A stretch of 58,446 bases of DNA from an uncultured Bacilli bacterium (GTDB lineage: Bacteria > Bacillota_I > Bacilli_A > RF39 > UBA660): contig CAKPFD010000007.1 of the NCBI GenBank assembly GCA_934149515.1, positions 1 to 58,446 of the forward strand. Reading direction: 5' to 3'. Made by a program: the position numbers and the translations under genes. Below are positions 26,340-33,358 of the stretch, piece after piece (within the stretch, counting starts at the first letter, position 1; the number at the start of each line of letters is the position of its first letter). The notes beneath the pieces were generated by a model that made no database searches, was not told the origin of the DNA, and was given only the letters and a program-made list of their open reading frames with translations.

Positions 26340-27920
26340 GTTTTGTTCAAAATATTCATCAAATGTTACTCTTCTATCTCTAATTGTACCATCTTCTAAA
26401 ATTTCAATAATACGGTTGGCTACTGTTTGATTCAATTCATGATCACGACTTGTCATGATTAGTTCACCTTGGAAATTTTCTAAACCTTTATTTAGGGAAG
26501 TGATACTTTCTAGATCTAGATGGTTGGTTGGTTCATCTAACAGAAGAAAATTAGGTATTTCTAACATACATTTACTTAACATACATCTTGCTTTTTCTCC
26601 TCCTGATAAAACTGTTACTTTTTTAAAGACATCTTCCCCAGAAAATAACATTCTTCCTAAGAAACCACGTAGTAGTGTTTCATCATCTACTTGATGATAA
26701 GTACGAATCCAATCCATAATCGTCTTATCGGTTTGAAAATATTCTTTATTATCTTGTGGTAGATAACTAGGTTCTATTGTTTTACCAAATAATACGCTTC
26801 CTTTATCAAATTTTTCTACACCTGCTAGTATGTTTAATAATGTTGTTTTTGCTAAATCACTATTAGAAACAAGAGCTATTTTATCCCCTTTTAAGACAGT
26901 AAAAGATATTTTATTTAATATTCTAGTACCATTTATTTCTTTGGTTAGATTTTCTACTTTTAATATTTCTTTTCCAATTGGTTTTTCTATTTTAAAGTCA
27001 ATATAAGGATATTTTCTTGATGAGGGAACAATTTCATCTAATTGTATTTTTTCTAACATCTTTTTACGAGATGTTGCTTGTTTACTTTTGGAAGCATTCG
27101 CTGAAAATCTTGCTATAAAGTCTTGTAATTCTTTTATTTTTTCTTCTTTCTTTTTATTAGAATCTTTCATTTGTTTTAGTGCAAGTTGACTTGATTCATA
27201 CCAAAAGTCATAGTTTCCAATGTATATTTTCATTTTACCGTAATCGATATCTACAATATGTGTACATACTTTATTTAGAAAATAACGGTCGTGTGATACA
27301 ACGATAACTGTATTTGGGAAGTTAATTAAAAACTCTTCTAACCAGTTAATTGCTTCTAGATCTAAGCTGTTGGTTGGTTCATCTAATAATAGGATATCAG
27401 GGTTTCCAAAAAGGCTAGCAGCAAGTAAGACTTTAATTCTTAACTTCATTGGTATTTCTTTCATTTGTTTTTGGTGATATTCTTCTTTAATTCCTAAGTT
27501 AGCTAATAATATAGCTGCATCACTTTCAGCATTCCAACCATCTAAATCCATAAATTCTGCTTCTAAATCTGCTAAGCGATAGCCATCTTCTTCACTAAAT
27601 TCTGTATGGGAATATAATTCTTCTTTTTCTTTCATAATTTTATAGAGTTTTTCATTTCCCATGATCACGACATCTAATACTCTCATGTCATCATAAGCAT
27701 AATGATCTTGTTTTAAAACAGATATTCTTTCTCCCTTACCGATAATTATATCGCCCTGCGTTGTTTCTAATTCTTTCGTTAATAATTTTAAAAATGTAGA
27801 TTTTCCTGCTCCATTGGCTCCGATTAATCCATAACAATTTCCAGCTTGGAATTTTAAATTAACATTTTCAAATAGTGTTTTCTTTCCGAATTTTAATGTT
27901 ACATTATTTACTTGAATCAT
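26328..27920 (-). CDS. ABC-F ATPase, YbiT-like
   Basis: A 530-residue soluble protein with two ABC domains and no membrane part, of the ABC-F group that acts on the ribosome. Domain 1 has Walker A GANGAGKST and Walker B LLLDEPTNSLD but no LSGG signature (the helix begins IPMKLRIKVLLA), as in YbiT relatives. The linker (about 240-300) is a charged coiled coil that in the family reaches the ribosomal E site. Domain 2 has a good LSGGEKARCML and LLLDEPTNHLD, but its Walker A is eroded (SNSDLAKTT). Start 27920 fits GGGAAGTGAATGT. It could be a translation factor or antibiotic-protection protein. Confidence 0.88.
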   Translation of the reverse strand: MIQVNNVTLKFGKKTLFENVNLKFQAGNCYGLIGANGAGKSTFLKLLTKELETTQGDIIIGKGERISVLKQDHYAYDDMRVLDVVIMGNEKLYKIMKEKEELYSHTEFSEEDGYRLADLEAEFMDLDGWNAESDAAILLANLGIKEEYHQKQMKEIPMKLRIKVLLAASLFGNPDILLLDEPTNSLDLEAINWLEEFLINFPNTVIVVSHDRYFLNKVCTHIVDIDYGKMKIYIGNYDFWYESSQLALKQMKDSNKKKEEKIKELQDFIARFSANASKSKQATSRKKMLEKIQLDEIVPSSRKYPYIDFKIEKPIGKEILKVENLTKEINGTRILNKISFTVLKGDKIALVSNSDLAKTTLLNILAGVEKFDKGSVLFGKTIEPSYLPQDNKEYFQTDKTIMDWIRTYHQVDDETLLRGFLGRMLFSGEDVFKKVTVLSGGEKARCMLSKCMLEIPNFLLLDEPTNHLDLESITSLNKGLENFQGELIMTSRDHELNQTVANRIIEILEDGTIRDRRVTFDEYFEQNKKS

Positions 27921-27990
27921 ACATTCACTTCCCTTCACAAACTATTGCCATTTTACTACAAGGAAAAGAAAAAAACAACAATAATGTTGC

Positions 27991-28674
27991 TTACTTTCCT
28001 TGATAATGTGCTGTTGCAACAATGGATGCTGGTGTTTTTGTATATTGAATGCCACTTTGTAATGGTGTATCTACTTCTAGTGTTGATGGAAATAATAAAT
28101 GGCTTGGTGATACTTCTGTTGCAACATCTTGTAAATTTTCATTTGTCATAAACTTATTTAAGGCAAGATCTAGTGATGTTTCAAAATCACCTGCTAAAAT
28201 CATGTTTTCTTCTTCTGTTGGTTGGTGTTGTAATATGGTTTGACGTAATGCCCTTAATTTATCAGCTTTTGCAATAAATGATCCTGTTTTTGTTAAGGTT
28301 GTGTTAGCAATTAACATTGGTGTTTGTTCATTCATGAATAAAGCCATATTACAAGTATCAGTAGAATCTAGTGTTGGTAAAGTTTTAATCTTGGCTGCTA
28401 GTACTGGAATAGATTGATGAATTAAAATAACATTATTGATTTCTGATGGATAATATTCATAAGCTCTTGCACTTGCAACACATTGATATTCTTTTAAGTC
28501 TTGTTGTAATTTTGCTAATACTTCTGTTGTCATATGTTGGAATGTTACGATAGATGTTTTATTTTCTTGTAGATAGTTGGTTAATCTTTCAAGTTTCCAT
28601 TTTGGTAATTGTGATCTAGTCATTTGGTCTTGCAAATTGACATTCATAATTGTTAAATTTTTCATTTTTTCCAT
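27991..28674 (-). CDS. Endonuclease/exonuclease/phosphatase-fold protein, degenerate
   Basis: A 227-residue protein with the order of strands seen in DNase I-like enzymes: TIMNVNLQ at the N-terminus, IVTFQHM where active enzymes have QE, SEINNVILIH, NTTL and ILAGDFETS where active enzymes have GDFN. The C-terminal SDH motif is absent. Several catalytic residues are thus replaced, so it may be inactive or changed in chemistry. Two starts are possible (28674 or 28665); the second has better spacing from GGGGG. It follows the surface-protein gene in the opposite direction of map order with 69 bases between. Confidence 0.55.
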   Translation of the reverse strand: MEKMKNLTIMNVNLQDQMTRSQLPKWKLERLTNYLQENKTSIVTFQHMTTEVLAKLQQDLKEYQCVASARAYEYYPSEINNVILIHQSIPVLAAKIKTLPTLDSTDTCNMALFMNEQTPMLIANTTLTKTGSFIAKADKLRALRQTILQHQPTEEENMILAGDFETSLDLALNKFMTNENLQDVATEVSPSHLLFPSTLEVDTPLQSGIQYTKTPASIVATAHYQGK

Positions 28675-28743
28675 TTCCCCCTTTTCGGAGCTTTATTATA
28701 CTACAAATCATTGGAAAATGCAAGAAATTTTTGATTTTTATGG

Positions 28744-30630
28744 TTAACTGATACTGACAATAAAAGGATTAGAACTAGTGCCATCACCCATTGTAACCAG
28801 CGCGTCAGCACTCAGGTTAATAATTGGACGGACTCCGAGCGAATTCGCCACGAGAGTCCCCGGGTACAAATGCCCTGATGTCGACACAAACCACACATGA
28901 ACTAGCGAGTAGCTCGAATAGAAGCTAAACGGCGAAAGCGTCCAGTAAGTCTTCCCATTATATAAATAATAATTACTGTTAGGTGTATTATATACTCCAC
29001 CTGCAAGCGCTATTTCATCTGCCGTAATTAAAGAAATTGGATATTTTAATGCCGCAGCTGCATTATTTACTCTAAATTGATCAGAATTTTGTGAACACTT
29101 TAAACTTGGTGTTCTATGATTTGCCAGTCTTTTATATACTCCATATAATGTTGTTGGTGTTGTTAAATATCCACTTCCAGATGCTATGCTTCGATCATTA
29201 CAAAACGTAACATCTGCTAAATAATCACTATATTTCTTTCCAACTCCATCTTCTTTATTTAATAAATTACTCTCATACCAACTATCTATCTTTGTCTTTA
29301 TCACTGAATCTGTCGTATTCTTTAACGTTCCTTCATAACTATTGCTACTATAAGATATCGGTTGTACTTTTATTTGTGTGTCATTAATATATCCAGTTAC
29401 TTTATACATCACATTACAACTTGTTTCTAAACAACTATATAGATTTTGAGCAACAATCTCATCATGGTTATCTTTCCATGTTAACTGACTGATCGTTCCA
29501 GTTAATGTAAACTTTCTAGTAGCAGCATCAAAAGTATACCCTGTCCCAAAATTATATTTCTTGGTATTGGTAAACCATTCATAATAGGTTGTTGAGTTAT
29601 TTTCATGTAAAGATAAGTCTTCACTATATTGATATCCAACATAGGTAGGATCAAAATATTTACTATTATACTGTGAATATCCTATCATTGTAGCATCTCC
29701 TGTGTCAGATGTCGTTTTTCCTGAATAGATCATTCGAATACTTCCATCTCCATTTCTTCTTATGATCCTCCAAATGAAGCCAGCAAAGGATACATAATTA
29801 TTATCAACTGCTCCTCTATAATAATAACTATCTCCATCATCATCTTCACTTTTATATAATCCATCTTCTTCACTATCATTTGGTGCTACTTTTGAAAAAT
29901 CAGGTGTCCCTTTTGCTGCGATTGCTGTTTTTGCTTCTTCTACACTCTTTTCATGTCCATTCATAACAAGCATACAATCTGATAATTTGGTAAATCCATT
30001 CTGATAACAATACTTATCTTCATCTTTACTAGATAATCCATAGACATTTACTCTTGTCTTATAGACTAATCCTCCACCATCTCCTTGAGGGTTATAAGTA
30101 TCTGTTACGTAGATTCTTAAGCGATATTTAATCGTTTCTTTGGTATTTTCTCCTATACTTCCAGTATACAAACTCATCATATTTGCTGGTCTTCCTGTAT
30201 AGCTATTGGCATTCTTATCTTCATAATAGGTTCTTGGTGCCATTACTTCTGTTTCTTTTCCAGAACTATCTACTTTTGTTAAGTAATACTTAATATACTT
30301 TCCATCAATCGTATTTCCATCTTCTTCTTTTGCTGCGATTTCAAAGTTAACAGCAGCACTTCCTTGTATGATGGAAGTAATTGTAAAATCAAAGTACTCT
30401 CCTTCTTTTAGACGGATTTTACCTGTTTTATCAGTAGTTGGTAATGCTTTATCTACTGCTATGACATTACTACTTTCTTCATAACTCATAGAGATAACAC
30501 CTGTGGTGATACTATTTACTTTTTCACCTGTTCTAGTATAAGACACTGCGGCATAGCTAATACCAGCAATGGTTATAATTAAAACTAGTATTCCTACTAT
30601 CATCATTATATTTTCTTTTTTCTGTTTCAT
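28744..30630 (-). CDS. Signal-anchored surface protein with C-terminal lectin-like domain, likely DGR target
   Basis: A 628-residue exported protein. Residues 7-28 are a signal or anchor resembling TasA/camelysin leaders (GISYAAVSYTRTGEKVN), followed by a beta-sandwich-like region to about 205. The rest (about 235-628) is a DUF6273/C-type-lectin-like fold with WRIIRRNGDGS and the closing YWTLSP...GVRP element. Codons 562-602 are GC-rich and adenine-poor (TCG, CCG, GCG, GGG, CTC), unlike the A+T-rich codons of the rest, as expected of a diversified region. A leader terminator and a G9 tract precede the gene. The ligand would be whatever the variable face binds. Confidence 0.75.
   Translation of the reverse strand: MKQKKENIMMIVGILVLIITIAGISYAAVSYTRTGEKVNSITTGVISMSYEESSNVIAVDKALPTTDKTGKIRLKEGEYFDFTITSIIQGSAAVNFEIAAKEEDGNTIDGKYIKYYLTKVDSSGKETEVMAPRTYYEDKNANSYTGRPANMMSLYTGSIGENTKETIKYRLRIYVTDTYNPQGDGGGLVYKTRVNVYGLSSKDEDKYCYQNGFTKLSDCMLVMNGHEKSVEEAKTAIAAKGTPDFSKVAPNDSEEDGLYKSEDDDGDSYYYRGAVDNNYVSFAGFIWRIIRRNGDGSIRMIYSGKTTSDTGDATMIGYSQYNSKYFDPTYVGYQYSEDLSLHENNSTTYYEWFTNTKKYNFGTGYTFDAATRKFTLTGTISQLTWKDNHDEIVAQNLYSCLETSCNVMYKVTGYINDTQIKVQPISYSSNSYEGTLKNTTDSVIKTKIDSWYESNLLNKEDGVGKKYSDYLADVTFCNDRSIASGSGYLTTPTTLYGVYKRLANHRTPSLKCSQNSDQFRVNNAAAALKYPISLITADEIALAGGVYNTPNSNYYLYNGKTYWTLSPFSFYSSYSLVHVWFVSTSGHLYPGTLVANSLGVRPIINLSADALVTMGDGTSSNPFIVSIS
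28825..28947 (-). other. Candidate DGR variable region (VR)
   Basis: On the coding strand, constant borders TACTGGACGCTTTCGCCG and GGAGTCCGTCC enclose 31 codons in which I count 14 adenines in 93 bases, far below the surrounding sequence. DGRs convert template adenines to random bases during reverse transcription, so VRs lose A while constant positions stay. The template repeat and reverse transcriptase are not in the window. Confidence 0.6.
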
Positions 30631-30663
30631 TCCTCATCCACTCCTTTTCTATTTTGAAACAGC

Positions 30664-30697
30664 AAAAAGACCAGAATACATTTCTATCCTGATCTTT
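30664..30697 (-). terminator. Terminator in the leader of the surface-protein gene
   Basis: Minus strand: 13-pair stem AAAGATCAGGATA/TATTCTGGTCTTT (two G-U pairs), loop GAAATG and TTTTT. It ends 34 bases before the ATG at 30630 and 20 bases before its GGAG site. It may attenuate the surface gene or terminate the rhomboid transcript. Confidence 0.75.
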
Positions 30698-30738
30698 ACC
30701 TCATCAAAAAAACAGGTATTGGTTACTTGATTAAAGTA

Positions 30739-30747
30739 CCCCCCCCC
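30739..30747 (-). repeat. G9 homopolymer in the surface-protein leader
   Basis: Nine consecutive C on the plus strand (G on the coding strand), in DNA that is otherwise very A+T-rich, about 110 bases before the start codon. Such tracts are prone to slipped-strand length change. Confidence 0.8.
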
Positions 30748-30844
30748 AGGTTAACTTTGAGTTTACTACAGTGTATAACATCATATCAAACACCTTCCCT
30801 ATTTTATTTCTCTATATTCAGTTTAGCAAAATAAATCATTTGGA

Positions 30845-31999
30845 TTAATGTACAAAAACAAAGGCCATATAAAGTAAGAATAACAAATAAAGAATAGTAA
30901 CAATCATACCATTGATCTTTTCAAAAGTACTACTTTTATATTGGACACCAAGTCCTATCATGATTAAAAATCCACCTATTAATCCACCAATATGAGCAGC
31001 ATTATCAACTCCTGGCATAATAAAACCTAAAGCTAAATTAGCAATAATAACAGGAATAATTTGGCTTCTGATAACGCCACCTAAATAGACCCGATAGTGA
31101 TAACCAAAATATAATAATGCCCCAAGAAGTCCAAAAATAGCACCACTTGCTCCAACACTTGCAACATTTCCATTCATAATAATAGATAGAAGCGAAGCTG
31201 TTAAAATACTAAATAAATACACAAAAATATATCGTGTTTTACCAATAAAACTTTCTAATTGACTACCAATAATCCATAATGCATACATATTAAATAATAA
31301 ATGGAAAATACCAGCATGAATAAAAGCTCCTGTAAACAAACGATAATACTGACCCATTCGAATAAATGGTCCAAATGTTGCTCCAAAATTATAAACTGCT
31401 TCTTCACTACCAAATAGCATCGGAACAAAGAAAACAAGAAAATTAATAGCAATTAAAATATAAGTAATAATTGGTTTCTTAAAAGAGAAAACTTGATCCA
31501 TTTTTTTCTGATCAGTTGCATTACGCGCATTAATATCGTTTGTAATTTTAACAAACAACTCTAACCCTTTTTCAGTAAATGTCATTTTCTTTTCTAAATC
31601 CGGAAAAGCATTCTTTAAAACCGTATTCTCCTTTACATCTTCATCTTCTTTTAATTCAATAGCTGTAACTTCTTTATCTTTAATATCATCTAAATGTACC
31701 GTATTACCTAGATCAAGAAAAATACTTAATGTCTGAAGTTTAAAAGATAAAGTTTTAGCTTTTATTTTTCTTAAAATTCTGTTTGTTTTAAACACATCAA
31801 ATTTATATTGTTCATCGTTATGAATATAACTTGCTACAATTCTAACGATTTTATAATCTTCATTTAAATTTTCTAGCCAATATTCATTTTCTACACCTTG
31901 CAACATAATCAAGTTGTATCCTTTTTCTGTAATAAAATAGTGTAATAGTTTCATGGCCATATTATCTTTTTCTGTTAATTGAATTTCTGTCTCATTCAT
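30845..31999 (-). CDS. Rhomboid intramembrane serine protease, GluP-like
   Basis: A 384-residue protein: an N-terminal cytosolic domain of about 170 residues, then six or seven membrane segments. The rhomboid core shows HLLFNMYALW, catalytic Ser in VGASGAIFGLLG and catalytic His in AHIGGLIGG. The layout matches Bacillus GluP/YqgP, which cleaves membrane proteins such as a magnesium transporter. The next gene upstream (RluA type) ends about 20 bases before its start, so it belongs to the end of the lspA-rlu operon. Confidence 0.9.
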   Translation of the reverse strand: MNETEIQLTEKDNMAMKLLHYFITEKGYNLIMLQGVENEYWLENLNEDYKIVRIVASYIHNDEQYKFDVFKTNRILRKIKAKTLSFKLQTLSIFLDLGNTVHLDDIKDKEVTAIELKEDEDVKENTVLKNAFPDLEKKMTFTEKGLELFVKITNDINARNATDQKKMDQVFSFKKPIITYILIAINFLVFFVPMLFGSEEAVYNFGATFGPFIRMGQYYRLFTGAFIHAGIFHLLFNMYALWIIGSQLESFIGKTRYIFVYLFSILTASLLSIIMNGNVASVGASGAIFGLLGALLYFGYHYRVYLGGVIRSQIIPVIIANLALGFIMPGVDNAAHIGGLIGGFLIMIGLGVQYKSSTFEKINGMIVTILYLLFLLYMAFVFVH

Positions 32000-32019
32000 A
32001 TTACCACCACCTTTTTTTA

Positions 32020-32919
32020 TTATACTCTATCTGTTTCATTTTCACAACTAGCAAGCATTTGTCCAAATTCTTTTGGTGGTTTTGCTTCAAAATATAATGC
32101 TTTGTTTGTAATTGGCTCTATAAAATCAATACTTTTTGAGTGTAGCATCTGTCCAAATTCTGTTGTGTGTTTGTGATTACCATATAATGGATCATTACTA
32201 ACTGGATGTCCAATATATTCTAAATGAACACGAATCTGATGCGTTCTACCAGTTCTTAAAATACATTCAATGAAAGTATGTTTTGCAAATCGTTTTAATA
32301 CCTTAAAATCAGTAATAGCTTCTTTACTATTTTCACTGGTTACTTTCATTTTCAAACGATTATTTTTATCTCGTCCGATCGGTGCATCAATTGTTCCACT
32401 ATCAGGTACGATCACACCATCGACAATTGCTAAATAATGCCGTTTTACTTGTTTATTTTTTAATAATTCAGACAATAATTCTAACATTTTATCATTTTTA
32501 GCAACCACCATCAAGCCACTTGTATCTTTATCTAGACGGTGAACAATTCCTGGACGCAAATTAGTACTATCAATCGTATGATCATAATGAGAAAGCAAAG
32601 CATTAACTAAAGTATCATCGTAATGACCTGCAGCTGGATGTACTACTAACCCACTAGGTTTATTAATAATTAATAAGTATTCATCTTCATAAACAATATC
32701 AAGTGGAATATCCAAAGCCTTTAAAGCAGTTTGTCTTTCTTCTTCCTCTATTGTAATCTGATCAAGCGGATTTACCTGATAATGATTCGAAACAGCAACA
32801 CCATTCACTAAAATTTTACCATCTTGTAAAAGTTTTTGAATCTTACTACGACTCATATCCGTTAATTGTGTTAAAACTTTATCAATTCTTCCTTTTTCTT
32901 CTTGTATTTCAAACGTCAT
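32020..32919 (-). CDS. RluA-family pseudouridine synthase (RluD-type)
   Basis: A 299-residue RNA-modifying enzyme. An N-terminal S4 RNA-binding domain (about 10-70, MSRSKIQKLLQDGKILVNG) is followed by the catalytic domain with Asp in HRLDKDTSGLM and GRTHQIRVH near the end. By family it converts uridines of 23S rRNA helix 69 to pseudouridine. ATG at 32919 follows AAAGGTGAGAAGT and overlaps the lspA end by 11 bases; the GTG nine bases upstream sits within that ribosome site. lspA-rluD adjacency is common in Bacillota. Confidence 0.93.
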   Translation of the reverse strand: MTFEIQEEKGRIDKVLTQLTDMSRSKIQKLLQDGKILVNGVAVSNHYQVNPLDQITIEEEERQTALKALDIPLDIVYEDEYLLIINKPSGLVVHPAAGHYDDTLVNALLSHYDHTIDSTNLRPGIVHRLDKDTSGLMVVAKNDKMLELLSELLKNKQVKRHYLAIVDGVIVPDSGTIDAPIGRDKNNRLKMKVTSENSKEAITDFKVLKRFAKHTFIECILRTGRTHQIRVHLEYIGHPVSNDPLYGNHKHTTEFGQMLHSKSIDFIEPITNKALYFEAKPPKEFGQMLASCENETDRV

Positions 32920-33358
32920 ACTTCTCACCTTTCATCCATTGTATTATTAATAAGAAAATACCAACCACAATCAGTATATCAGCAAAATTAAAAATTGGTG
33001 CTTGATACTGAAAGATAGTAAACGATAAATAATCAATCACATAACCAAAAAACAACCGATCAACCAAATTACCAAGTAGCCCCCCAATAATGAGCATATA
33101 ACAAAAAGCAAATGGCTTTTTCGCTTTTAATAGTTCTTTTATTAATAAATAAAGACAAGCAAAGGAAATCAATAGAAAGAAAAACCTTGCTCCATTTAAC
33201 ATACCAAAAGCCGCTCCTTCATTTTCTATATAGTAAAGAGAAAAGAAATTTGGAATAATGATCATTTCTTGGACAAGATACTGTCTTATCACTTGTTTTA
33301 GCACAAAATCAACAAGAAATAAAACGATGCTTCCTATAAAATAATGTCTATTCTTCAT
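32909..33358 (-). CDS. lspA: Lipoprotein signal peptidase
   Basis: A 149-residue, four-helix membrane aspartyl protease that removes signal peptides from lipoproteins after diacylglyceryl addition. Motifs NEGAAFG, GGLLGNLVDRLFFGYVIDYL and FNFADILIV contain the two catalytic Asp residues. It would process the lipoprotein encoded at 3.3-3.7 kb. It overlaps dnaE by 11 bases upstream and the pseudouridine synthase by 11 bases downstream. Confidence 0.96.
   Translation of the reverse strand: MKNRHYFIGSIVLFLVDFVLKQVIRQYLVQEMIIIPNFFSLYYIENEGAAFGMLNGARFFFLLISFACLYLLIKELLKAKKPFAFCYMLIIGGLLGNLVDRLFFGYVIDYLSFTIFQYQAPIFNFADILIVVGIFLLIIQWMKGEKYDV

Noticed and set aside
28744..30630. Horizontal transfer as the explanation for the GC-rich 3' end of the surface gene
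   Set aside because: The GC-rich patch covers only the last part of one domain, starts and ends within conserved fold elements, and is selectively poor in A, which fits adenine mutagenesis better than transfer.
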